Shown piece by piece: positions 25,029-33,139 of a DNA stretch of 45,208 nt. The position numbers were made by a program, and so were the translations under genes. The notes beneath the pieces are model-generated. The model was not told the DNA's origin. It saw nothing but the letters and a program-made list of their open reading frames with translations, and ran no database searches. Origin of the DNA: an uncultured Prevotella sp. (lineage in GTDB: Bacteria > Bacteroidota > Bacteroidia > Bacteroidales > Bacteroidaceae); contig URER01000019.1 in NCBI GenBank assembly GCA_900547005.1, forward strand, positions 1-45,208, read 5' to 3'. Each line of letters opens with the position of its first letter. Position 1 is the first letter of the stretch.

Positions 25029-27011
25029 CTATTGTCCGAATCGACTGATGAAATCGTCCTCCGTGATAATCTCTATTCCAAGTTCCAGAGCTTTCTTGTT
25101 CTTTCCCGAAGTGGATGTGATGTCATTATTAATAAGGTATGTTGTCGACTTACTCACGCTTCCCGTAACCTTGCCGCCCTGCGATTCGATGTAGGCTTTC
25201 AGCTCGTTGCGGTTCTTGTAATGGTGCACATCACCCGTTATGACAAACGTCATGCCATTACATTTGCTGCCCTTCGGCCGCTGCTCCGCCTGACTGACGT
25301 TTACCATTTCGAGCAGTCGGGCGACGGAATCCATGTTGCGCGCATCCTTAAACCAGTTGATGAACGAGGCCGACTTCTCCGGTCCGATGCCCGCAATGTG
25401 GGCGAAATAATCGTCAGTTTCCGTCGAGGCAGCAAGCACGATAAGCTCCTTCAAAGGATATTCGGCTAACAGCCGCTTGCACACATCGGCACCGCAGAGC
25501 GGAATGTTGAGCGCGTAGAGCAGTTTCTGAGCCTCGACGTTCCTCGATTTTTCCACCGACCGCACGATGTTGCTTGCCGATTTCTGACCGAATCCCTCCA
25601 ATACCGAAATCTCAAGTATATGGTCGCGCAGGTCGTAGATGCTGGAATAGTCGGTTATCCATCCCAAGTTGATGAACTTGGAGATAGTCTGTTCCGATAT
25701 GCCGTCGATGTTCATACCCTCTTTTGATACGAACCGCGCAAACTTCTTAAGCTGTTTTGCCGGACACAAAGGGTTGGTGCAATGCAGCGTCTGCGTACCG
25801 CTAATCTCGCTTTCCTCTATCCTTGTCGTGCTGCCGCATACAGGACAATGCTCAGGAATCGTGAACTCGCCTGCCATTTTCGTTACCTCAATCACTTTCG
25901 GGATAATCTTGTTGGCCTTGATGACCGAAATCTCTGTACCCGGACCGCCTATCCCGAGTCGCTTGCACTCGCTGATGTTGCACAGCGAAGCCCGCTTCAC
26001 GGTCGTTCCCTCAAGTTCCACGGGGCGGAAGATAGCCACCGGTGAAATCTTTGATGCTGCACACGACCATTCGATGTCTTCTAAAACCGTCTGCGCCGTC
26101 TCGTCCTGCCACTTGAAGGCATAGCCCGCTTTCGTAGCGTGATGCCCTGTTACAGAACCGGTCTCGGCGTATGCCGTGTCATCGTAGGTTATTACGAGAC
26201 CATCGACGGGGTAGGGATTCTGCCTGTTTGTTACCATTTCCGTCCATCGGTCTATCACGGCTGTGATGTTGCCGAGGTCGGGTGTGTCAATCCTCTCGTG
26301 TTCTACGGCATTCATGCCCATAGCCTCGAGCCATTCCATGCGCTCGCCCCATGAGTCGCCCACAGTGTCGTCGTCCGTGTGTACGAGCGTGAACGGAATC
26401 CACCTGATGTGCCTCTGCTTTATCTCCTCCGTGTCTTTCAGCGTCATTGAGCCTGATGTGAGGTTGCGCGGATTGGCATATTCCTCGTCAGACTCCATGC
26501 AGAAGCGGTTGAAATCCTCGTATGAAATGACTGCCTCGCCGCGTATCACGGTGTGGCTTTTCGTCTTTATCGTCTGTGGAACTCCGTTTATTGCCGTCGC
26601 GATATGTGTAACGTTCGTACCTATATGGCCGTTTCCGCGCGTTACAATCTTCGTCAGTTTTCCCTCATCGTATGTTACCACGAGTGTCATTCCGTCGAGT
26701 TTCCACGAAATCCAAATAGGTCTCCCCTCTGCCCATTTCACCAGCTCGGCCGGCTGTTTTGTCTTCGCGAGCGACAGAGCCGCAAATTCGTGCGCCTCCT
26801 TTCCGCCACTTATGTTGTCCTCCGACACCTTTGTTGTCGGACTGTCGGGCAGGGTAGTGCCCGTAATCTCTTCCAAATGCTTCAGCTCATCAAACTTCGC
26901 GTCCCATTCATAGTCGGTCATTGCCTCCCCCCGGCCGTTGTAGTAAGCGTCCGAAGCACGGTTAAGCAGGTCGATGAGTTCCCGCATCCTCAATATATTA
27001 TCGTTTGTCAT
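25029..27011 (-). CDS. ligA: NAD-dependent DNA ligase, divergent
   Basis: The 660-residue protein seals nicks using NAD+. The adenylation motif is SWKLDGM (catalytic Lys at about 103), followed by TRGNGHIGTNVTH. Next come the IRGEAVIS motif, the NPRNLTSGS motif, the OB-fold, a four-Cys zinc site (CPVC and C..PLC), helix-hairpin-helix repeats and a C-terminal BRCT domain (MTFVITGD). Several normally strict positions differ. TRGDG is TRGNG here, and the PMLSL segment of domain Ia reads AALSLAKTK. It could be a second ligase or a fast-evolving sole copy. Its promoter region carries a tandem duplication. Confidence 0.9.
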   Translation of the reverse strand: MTNDNILRMRELIDLLNRASDAYYNGRGEAMTDYEWDAKFDELKHLEEITGTTLPDSPTTKVSEDNISGGKEAHEFAALSLAKTKQPAELVKWAEGRPIWISWKLDGMTLVVTYDEGKLTKIVTRGNGHIGTNVTHIATAINGVPQTIKTKSHTVIRGEAVISYEDFNRFCMESDEEYANPRNLTSGSMTLKDTEEIKQRHIRWIPFTLVHTDDDTVGDSWGERMEWLEAMGMNAVEHERIDTPDLGNITAVIDRWTEMVTNRQNPYPVDGLVITYDDTAYAETGSVTGHHATKAGYAFKWQDETAQTVLEDIEWSCAASKISPVAIFRPVELEGTTVKRASLCNISECKRLGIGGPGTEISVIKANKIIPKVIEVTKMAGEFTIPEHCPVCGSTTRIEESEISGTQTLHCTNPLCPAKQLKKFARFVSKEGMNIDGISEQTISKFINLGWITDYSSIYDLRDHILEISVLEGFGQKSASNIVRSVEKSRNVEAQKLLYALNIPLCGADVCKRLLAEYPLKELIVLAASTETDDYFAHIAGIGPEKSASFINWFKDARNMDSVARLLEMVNVSQAEQRPKGSKCNGMTFVITGDVHHYKNRNELKAYIESQGGKVTGSVSKSTTYLINNDITSTSGKNKKALELGIEIITEDDFISRFGQ

Positions 27012-27038
27012 GATTCCTTTTTATTGTATTTATCCTTT

Positions 27039-27180
27039 GCAAAGATAGTGCAAACCGAACGCAATAGAACTTGTTCTGAATTGCTGAGGTGCCGCCTATC
27101 TTCTGCAAAGATAGTGCAAACCGAATGCAATAGAACTTGTTCTGAATTGCTGAGGTGCCGCCTATCTTCTGCAAAGATAG
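27039..27180 (-). repeat. Tandem 66-bp promoter repeat upstream of ligA
   Basis: Two 66-bp units (27039-27104 and 27105-27170) differ at one base, and a third partial copy follows. On the minus strand each holds TATCTTTG (CAAAGATA on the plus strand at 27040, 27106 and 27172), so the ligase has two or three stacked -7 boxes. CTATCTT-TGCAG-AAGATAG forms a small hairpin in each unit. The duplication could raise or tune ligase expression. Confidence 0.85.
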
Positions 27181-27281
27181 GATAAAAAACGCACAAACGT
27201 TTCAGATTACATTCTCTTTTTTGTCCTTTTTTGATTAAAGAATACATGACATTGTCCTACTGTTGGTTCACATACAAAATA

Positions 27282-27391
27282 GTACATGGCCTTTGTACTT
27301 TTTGTACATGGGCGTTGTACAGTTGCTACAAGAGCTTTGTACAAAAAGTACAAAGGCTATGTACAAAAAGTACAGAGGCTCTGTATTATTC
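27282..27391. repeat. Five-unit 22-bp tandem array of dyad sites
   Basis: Units begin at 27282, 27304, 27326, 27348 and 27370, each exactly 22 bases. They share GTACA at the start and TGTAC 13 bases into the unit. Unit junctions make TGTAC-N5-GTACA palindromes at 27294-27308, 27338-27352 and 27360-27374, and a one-mismatch copy at 27316-27330. A 22-bp period puts every site on one helix face. It lies between ligA and nhaD and looks like a multi-site operator or iteron-like array. Confidence 0.8.
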
Positions 27392-27515
27392 TGTACTCGC
27401 ACTTATGGGGGCGCGATTGCATATTGAGACGTTAATGTTGGCACTTGGTAAGCTCTCCCGTAAACGTTTACAGGAAATACTTTGGGCTATGGTGCGTCGT
27501 TTCATAAAAGTTTGT

Positions 27516-27523
27516 TAACTTTG
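27516..27523 (+). promoter_or_regulatory. -7 element (TAACTTTG) before nhaD
   Basis: TAACTTTG matches the -7 consensus and lies about 117 bases before the nhaD start. The 22-bp array is 125 bases further upstream. Confidence 0.55.
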
Positions 27524-27640
27524 CAGGCGATAAGTTGAGCCTCAGCGATTGAGGGCAAACTATATTGCGTTTGGTTTGCATTATCGTTGCAACCATATTA
27601 CTGCTGACAATAAATAAAACTTTAATACTTAATAAAAACA

Positions 27641-28993
27641 ATGTCAACGTTAACAATTGCTATTGTCATCGCTTTCGTCATCGGCTATTTCTTTATAGCT
27701 ATCGAGAGTGTGACTAAAATCAACAAGGCTGCAATAGCCCTGCTGATGTTTGTTGTTTGCTGGACTCTCTTCATGATTGATCCCGCCGGACTTGTGGCAA
27801 GTCTCGCAGGAGTGGAACATGAACAGATGGCTGGCGCAGTAAGTAAAATAATCGAGGAGCATCTCGGCGAGACCGGAACAACGCTGTTCTTCCTCATGGG
27901 TGCCATGACCATCGTTGAGTTAGTAGACCAAAACGGCGGTTTCAACTTTGTCAAGGACACGCTGAAGACCAAGAGCAAACGCTCTCTGCTGTGGCGTATC
28001 GCCTTCATGACGTTCATCCTCTCGGCCATCCTCGACAACCTTACGACATCCATTGTGATGATTATGATTCTGCGTAAGCTCGTCAAGGAGAAGAAAGACC
28101 GCATCATCTACGCATCGCTTGTGATTATCGCGGCCAACTCGGGTGGCGCGTTCTCGCCCATCGGTGACGTTACCACCATCATGCTTTGGAATAAGGGCGT
28201 AATCACGGCTGTCGGTGTCATTACCGAGATATTTATCCCTTCGTTGGTTTCTATGGTTATTCCTGCCTATGTCCTGTCGCTTTCTTTGAAGGGCGACCTC
28301 GTGGTTCCGGCGAGCAAGAACGTAGAAATTGGTTCTGAGGAGTATCTTACCAACACGCAGCGCAAGACCATCTTCTATCTTGGTGTGGGCGGACTTATCT
28401 TCGTTCCGATATTCAAGACCATCACCCACCTGCCTCCGTTCGTAGGAATTCTGCTCGTCTTAGGTGTGCTTTGGACTGTAACCGAGACGATGTACCGCCA
28501 TCTTGAGCATGATGACACAGACGGAATGCAGAAGCGTGTGAGCCGGATGCTTACCCGTATTGATATGTCTACGATCCTTTTCTTCCTCGGTATACTTATG
28601 GCTGTGGCTTGTTTGCAGACCATCGGAGTGCTCGCGCAGCTTGGCGAGGGACTCAATATATGGTTTAATGGCAATCACTATCTCGTTACGGGTATCATCG
28701 GAGTGCTGTCGAGCATTGTTGATAATGTGCCGTTGGTAGCAGGATGTATGGGTATGTATCCGGTTCAGGCAGCGGGCGATATGGCGGTCGATGGTGTGTT
28801 CTGGCAGCTTTTGGCCTATTGCGCAGGTGTAGGCGGTTCCATGCTCATCATCGGAAGCGCTGCCGGTGTCGTTGTTATGGGATTGGAGAAGATTACCTTC
28901 GGTTGGTATATGAAGAAGATTACGTGGATTGCCTTTGTCGGTTACGTTGCCGGAATCATCTCTTACTGGCTTCTGCGTACATTTGTTTTCTAA
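27641..28993 (+). CDS. nhaD: Na+/H+ antiporter, NhaD type
   Basis: The 450-residue inner-membrane protein is highly hydrophobic, with at least ten transmembrane segments, and matches NhaD antiporters that exchange cytoplasmic Na+ for H+. Characteristic segments are TTLFFLMGAMTIVELVDQNGGF, ILSAILDNLTTSIVM, the conserved ANSGGAFSPIGDVTTIMLWNKG, and a later IVDNVPLVAGCMGMY that holds the second set of acidic and Asn residues. The start ATG follows a normal leader from the promoter at 27516. It stands alone, with a terminator after it. Confidence 0.95.
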   Translation: MSTLTIAIVIAFVIGYFFIAIESVTKINKAAIALLMFVVCWTLFMIDPAGLVASLAGVEHEQMAGAVSKIIEEHLGETGTTLFFLMGAMTIVELVDQNGGFNFVKDTLKTKSKRSLLWRIAFMTFILSAILDNLTTSIVMIMILRKLVKEKKDRIIYASLVIIAANSGGAFSPIGDVTTIMLWNKGVITAVGVITEIFIPSLVSMVIPAYVLSLSLKGDLVVPASKNVEIGSEEYLTNTQRKTIFYLGVGGLIFVPIFKTITHLPPFVGILLVLGVLWTVTETMYRHLEHDDTDGMQKRVSRMLTRIDMSTILFFLGILMAVACLQTIGVLAQLGEGLNIWFNGNHYLVTGIIGVLSSIVDNVPLVAGCMGMYPVQAAGDMAVDGVFWQLLAYCAGVGGSMLIIGSAAGVVVMGLEKITFGWYMKKITWIAFVGYVAGIISYWLLRTFVF

Positions 28994-29182
28994 GCTGGAG
29001 ATTATTAAATAAAAGCGTAAACACGAGATGGGAGGAGTTAAAGGGAGATAAAGGACGTATGTTCTGTTGTATTACATTCGTCTTATATCTATTTTTAACT
29101 CCTTCTATCTCTTTTTTATTTTTTCTTCTTCTTTACACATAGATGAGGAATATGATAAGTTGAAATAGATGAAGGATAACGA

Positions 29183-29220
29183 AAACGGGCATTCTGCGAA
29201 TTGCGGAATGCCCGTTTCTC
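29183..29220. terminator. Terminator between convergent nhaD and btuG-like gene
   Basis: AAACGGGCATTC (29183-29194) pairs with GAATGCCCGTTT (29206-29217) in a 12-bp stem with a T-rich end. Confidence 0.85.
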
Positions 29221-29258
29221 TTTATAGTTATAATGTGCTTTTCTTTCTTTTATGCATA

Positions 29259-29300
29259 TGTCTGAACTCCAGGACTCCTGTCTCCTGTCTCCAGTCTCCT
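29259..29300. repeat. Left copy of inverted repeat flanking the btuG-like gene
   Basis: This 42-base tract is the reverse complement of 30452-30486, apart from one base and a 7-base internal duplication. The pair brackets the whole btuG-like gene. Confidence 0.7.
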
Positions 29301-29316
29301 TCTCACCCCGAGGAGA

Positions 29317-30417
29317 TTATCTTATGAACAGCATTGAGTTCGGACAGATGCCTCCGGCAGAGAACTTGCCGATGTATTTGCCGTTGCGGTCAAAGTGATA
29401 TACAGGCGAGTCTGTGGCGTAATCGCTCGTTGCGATATAAAAACTGCCATCGTATGGGTTGCGTTCAAGCATATAGACATTGCCTGATGTCAACTCTGCT
29501 GGCGCGTTGGTGAGAGTCCATTCACTTGTTTCGCCTGTGAGAACATTACATTTTGAGAATGTCGTGGTGTAGCTGACCCAGTCCGGGCTTGTTGATGTTG
29601 TCATATAGAGAGTGTTGTCCACGGCAATCACATTGGTAGGATGCTGTCCTTCGAGGAGTGTCGTAACATGGGTGTGCGGGTTGAATATGCCCACAGCTTC
29701 CGTGTGTTCCCATGTTATCGGGTCGTAGAATCCGTGAGCGACAACGTAGATTCGGTCGTCTTCCTCAAATATAGAGTAGGGGTTGTCGAGTGTCTTATAA
29801 GATTCGGATGAGGTGAATGTACTGATGTTGATTGCTGAAATTGTATTGCCAGAGCCAAGACCGGAGTTGACACAATACAGATAACCATCGTGTTCTATAA
29901 TCTCCTCAGGGTTTGCATCCACCATAACTTTGGCCTCGTATGCTAATGTTTGTGCGTCGAAACGGGCCACATAGCCACCATAAGTGGTTACATAGAGCTT
30001 GCCGTCCTCTTCGACGACTTTGCGCGGCTCGCCCAATTCGTCATCAAAAGAGTAGCTTGCGAGTTCCACGCCCGAGCCGTTGAGCTTTACAAGTCGCTTC
30101 GATACGTTCATAACGATATATATATAACCGTCCTCCGCAATCATATCGTTGGCCGTGTCGCCAAGTTTCTTGCCGTTCTGAAGCTCATATATGTCGCCCG
30201 CCATCGGCTTATCGGTTGTCGGGTCTACGAAAAACAAATGGGAATTGTTCTTGCCCATAGTGCCTTCGCAAAGGATAAACGCACGGTATTGGGGCAATTC
30301 AACCTTCGACCCTTCTTTCCATGAGTCGTCATAATCATCGTCATCGCTACATGAGGTGAATCCTCCGATGACGGCAAGTGCGCAAAGCGCAGTCATAAAT
30401 AAACTTCTTAATCTCAT
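29317..30417 (-). CDS. BtuG-like surface lipoprotein, beta-propeller (DUF5074 type)
   Basis: This 366-residue lipoprotein has a signal peptide with a lipobox (GFTSC, Cys at about 23) followed by an acidic SDDDDYDD tract that marks export to the cell surface in Bacteroidetes. The rest is a repeated strand pattern (for example GDTANDMIAEDGYIYIVMN and EPRKVVEEDGKLYVTT), typical of a seven-bladed YncE-like propeller. It matches the DUF5074 class. Its position after the riboswitch-controlled btuB gene suggests a BtuG role: capturing cobalamin at the surface and passing it to BtuB. Cobalamin binding itself is inferred. Confidence 0.8.
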   Translation of the reverse strand: MRLRSLFMTALCALAVIGGFTSCSDDDDYDDSWKEGSKVELPQYRAFILCEGTMGKNNSHLFFVDPTTDKPMAGDIYELQNGKKLGDTANDMIAEDGYIYIVMNVSKRLVKLNGSGVELASYSFDDELGEPRKVVEEDGKLYVTTYGGYVARFDAQTLAYEAKVMVDANPEEIIEHDGYLYCVNSGLGSGNTISAINISTFTSSESYKTLDNPYSIFEEDDRIYVVAHGFYDPITWEHTEAVGIFNPHTHVTTLLEGQHPTNVIAVDNTLYMTTSTSPDWVSYTTTFSKCNVLTGETSEWTLTNAPAELTSGNVYMLERNPYDGSFYIATSDYATDSPVYHFDRNGKYIGKFSAGGICPNSMLFIR

Positions 30418-30451
30418 AATCTTTATTTTATTAAGTGTTAAATTCGTATTG

Positions 30452-30486
30452 AGGAGACTGTAGACAGGAGTTCTGGAGTTCAGACA
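30452..30486. repeat. Right copy of inverted repeat flanking the btuG-like gene
   Basis: This is the partner of 29259-29300, in opposite orientation, in the gap between the btuG-like gene and btuB. Confidence 0.7.
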
Positions 30487-30611
30487 AATGCCTTGTTAGT
30501 CGACGAGTAGACAAGTTAGCAAGTTGCTACCTTTTCGTCTTTATGAGGTATTGGATTCTTCACTCTTCACTCTTCGTTCTTCATTCACCAGACATTTCTC
30601 CATTCCCTTCT

Positions 30612-30627
30612 CTCCCCCTTGGGGGAG
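30612..30627. repeat. Short perfect palindrome CTCCCCC-TT-GGGGGAG
   Basis: A 7-bp stem with a 2-base loop sits 14 bases after the btuB stop (on the minus strand). Similar G/C-rich palindromes are common between Bacteroidales genes. It could act as an mRNA stabiliser or processing hairpin. Confidence 0.55.
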
Positions 30628-30640
30628 TTGGAGGGGGCTG

Positions 30641-32647
30641 TTATATCTTAAGCGTTCCCGAAACGTAGAAGCTCCGTCCCGGCATTGGATAGTATTGAAT
30701 TATCTCATACTGCTTGTCTGTAAGGTTTTTTATACTTCCCGACAGCAGCAGCGAGCCGCCTTTGAATTTGAATTCATGTGTCAGTGTAATGCCATGCTCG
30801 TAATATGAACTCAACCGATATTCCTCCTTGTGCTGTATCATGCTCCATCTCTCGCCGCAAGCGATTAGGCTGTAACCGATGTTCACCCACGGAGTGTTCA
30901 GTGTCAGCGAGCCGTTACCGCTGTTGCGGGGCGTGTATGGTATCTGCGTGCCATAGCTAACCGTCTCCGGGTCGGTCTTGTCGGTAGCGTTTTGCAAAGT
31001 ATATGCCGCCGCAATCTCCGCGCTGATGCTCTTTGTGATAGGTATTTGCATGGCGATAGATGCGTCTATTCCCTTGATGTCCACCTTTCCGAGGTTTGTC
31101 ATTTTCCATACGTATGTGGTCGGGAACGCCACAATCTTATCCTTCACATTGTTGTAATATGCGTCTGCCGTGAGTCTTATGCCGATGTCTCCGGGCAGTC
31201 TGCCACTCCATGTCATGCCGATATTCCATTCCGTTGCCTTCTCCGGCACGAGGTTGGTATTGCCGATGTGCTGGTAATACATATCCGTGAATGTCGGCAC
31301 GCGGAATGTATTCTTCATCATCGCTCTTAGAAACAGACTCTCGTTGCGCAGCAGACGGTAGGACACCGACACCGCAGGCGACAGCCTTTTACGCTCCGCC
31401 GCAGACTTTCCCAAATTGGCCTGCTCGCTCATATATGTGCCCGTGATATTGCCGTTGATGGTTATTCTTTCGTTGCGGTATTGTGCAGAGAGTGCCGTCA
31501 GCGATGTGTAACGCTCCGGATTTGGCTGTGATGCGATGTTGCTTCGCAGATTATTGTATGCCAAGTCCTCCGCAAGAGCTACCTCTACGTTGCGCAGAGG
31601 ATTCCATCCTATTGTCGCCGAGGCGTAATACTCATTCTGCCGTGTTATGTCCGTTTGTTTTCCGTTCTGATATTTGGAGTTCGTGTCTTCGTATCTGTTC
31701 CACGAATGGTTGTATTTTAGTCGGGCGTGCAGCCGCCATCTGTCGTTTATGCGCTTGCGATAGACCGTCTGCGCGAAGAAATTCTCGTCCCACAGACGTT
31801 CGTTGGTGTTAGGATTATAGAGGATAACCACGCCTGGCAGGCCGCGTTCCGAATAGTAATAATACGCCTTTGTGCTAATCTCGCTGCTGTCCCGGAACGT
31901 ATGATACAGGTTCACTTCGCCTTTCCACGATGCGATGTCGCTGTTGTAGCGTTTCTCGCGCGTCCGTTCCCTGCCGTTTACGAGTGTGAATGGATATGCT
32001 CCGTCAGCTCTCATATAGTTTGCATCGGCTGATATTGCCGTGTGAGAACCAATCTTTTGCCACAAGCGCAGAGTAGGAGAGACGAGTCCGAACGACCCGC
32101 CGCCTACGTTAATCAGCATACTTGTGCTTCCGTTCTCAAAGTGTGGCCGTTCCGTTGTTACTTCCAATATACCGGCGGCCGAGTAGTGGCGTGCCGACTG
32201 CATGATGTCGTCGGCCTGTCCGATGGCGAGCGACACGTTCTCAACACCATTCAGCGAGTAGCGGCCGATGTCTATCTGCCCCGCCTGCGTGTTGCTGATA
32301 GCTACGCCGTCGTAGCTCACCGCCGTGTGATTGGCACCGAGGTTGCGTACAGAGACGGTCTTCATGCCGCCGATGCCACCATAATCTTTGACGCTCGCAC
32401 CCACGAGTTTCTTCACCGCGTCGGCCAGTTCCGTCAGTCCGAGCCGTTCCATCAGCCCCTTGTCCATCTGCTGTGTCGGTACTGTCGCAATGATGCTGCG
32501 GTCTGTTTCCCTGCCGGTAACAATCACCTCATCGATGTGTTGCACGCTGTCGGTGCGCGATTGTGCGTTTGCCGACAGGCATCCGGCTACCATCAGACCG
32601 AGAAGAGCTGTCGCGATGCGCCCTTTTCGCCTTTCCGTTCTTGTCAT
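30641..32647 (-). CDS. btuB: TonB-dependent cobalamin receptor
   Basis: This 668-residue outer-membrane transporter uses TonB energy to bring cobalamin into the periplasm. The ATG at 32645-32647 gives a signal peptide ending near SANA. A longer frame runs into the riboswitch and is rejected. The TonB-box region (HIDEVIVTGRETD) is followed by the plug domain (GLTELADAVKKLVGASVKDYGG, then SVRNLGANHTAVSYDGVAISNTQAGQID). About 22 barrel strands follow, ending in a C-terminal GTLKI. Control by the cobalamin riboswitch upstream gives the substrate. The surface lipoprotein gene lies downstream. Confidence 0.93.
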   Translation of the reverse strand: MTRTERRKGRIATALLGLMVAGCLSANAQSRTDSVQHIDEVIVTGRETDRSIIATVPTQQMDKGLMERLGLTELADAVKKLVGASVKDYGGIGGMKTVSVRNLGANHTAVSYDGVAISNTQAGQIDIGRYSLNGVENVSLAIGQADDIMQSARHYSAAGILEVTTERPHFENGSTSMLINVGGGSFGLVSPTLRLWQKIGSHTAISADANYMRADGAYPFTLVNGRERTREKRYNSDIASWKGEVNLYHTFRDSSEISTKAYYYYSERGLPGVVILYNPNTNERLWDENFFAQTVYRKRINDRWRLHARLKYNHSWNRYEDTNSKYQNGKQTDITRQNEYYASATIGWNPLRNVEVALAEDLAYNNLRSNIASQPNPERYTSLTALSAQYRNERITINGNITGTYMSEQANLGKSAAERKRLSPAVSVSYRLLRNESLFLRAMMKNTFRVPTFTDMYYQHIGNTNLVPEKATEWNIGMTWSGRLPGDIGIRLTADAYYNNVKDKIVAFPTTYVWKMTNLGKVDIKGIDASIAMQIPITKSISAEIAAAYTLQNATDKTDPETVSYGTQIPYTPRNSGNGSLTLNTPWVNIGYSLIACGERWSMIQHKEEYRLSSYYEHGITLTHEFKFKGGSLLLSGSIKNLTDKQYEIIQYYPMPGRSFYVSGTLKI

Positions 32648-32694
32648 AATCGTCTGTTCCTCATGTCCCTCCTCGGAGACTGTTGGTGATATTC

Positions 32695-32865
32695 GCAATG
32701 GCAGGTCTTCTGACTTGTCCGCCCGGCAGCGAACGGCCTTCCCGGAACAGCGTTCCAGTGGCATCGTGTTCGCCTCGCAAATGGCGGCTTACAGCAGCGG
32801 GACTGTTCAGGACTTTCACCTGATTCCCTTTTTAATCACGCCGTTAGTGAACCTATTGCGCTTCT
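32695..32865 (-). promoter_or_regulatory. Cobalamin (AdoCbl) riboswitch
   Basis: Read on the minus strand, the region has the canonical elements in order: GGGAATCAGGTG, then CCCGCTGCTGTAAGC, the GCCACTG B12 box, GCCGGGCGGACAAG and TCAGAAGACCTGCC. The last element ends 50 bases before the btuB start, so binding of adenosylcobalamin should block translation or transcription of btuB and the gene after it. Confidence 0.95.
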
Positions 32866-33068
32866 TTTCTGGTGTCAGCTCACATATATATAATAATGTG
32901 TATCATATATGTTTCTTCGCTTCACCGCTTTTATTTCTGTTTGCAAAGTTAAGCAAATTAATTATATTGGCAAAATAATGGAATTGTTTTTAGGCTGTCA
33001 TTGCAATCCGATTAAGGCTCTATAAAGGCTCTATTGCAAAAGACAATGTAAAAAGAATGGTACAATAA

Positions 33069-33099
33069 TTGTGAATGTTTGGGAAATAACCTATCTTTG
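33069..33099 (+). promoter_or_regulatory. Promoter of the helicase-exonuclease gene
   Basis: TTG at 33069-33071 and TATCTTTG at 33092-33099 are 20 bases apart. The start codon is 41 bases downstream of the -7 box. Confidence 0.65.
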
Positions 33100-33139
33100 T
33101 AAGGATAAAGAATATTGAACAATAAGTAAGGTATATAAT

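Larger units (their letters stand above)
28994..29316. other. Intergenic region between nhaD and btuG-like gene
   Basis: No gene is seen here. It holds an A+T-rich stretch, the terminator at 29183-29220, and the left copy of an inverted repeat at 29259-29300. Confidence 0.6.

Noticed and set aside
27282..27391. CRISPR array
   Set aside because: The repeat has an exact 22-bp period with no separate unique spacers, so it is a tandem array of binding-site-like units.
27231..27518. Plus-strand frame of 95 codons
   Set aside because: It runs through the 22-bp repeat array and gives a repeated Cys/Tyr-rich translation produced by the repeat itself.
28994..29142. C-terminal part of a plus-strand frame starting at 28744
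   Set aside because: It begins inside nhaD in another frame and has no independent start or motif.
32648..32764. N-terminal extension of btuB
   Set aside because: These codons lie within the riboswitch and read as its structured RNA. The start at 32647 gives a proper signal peptide.
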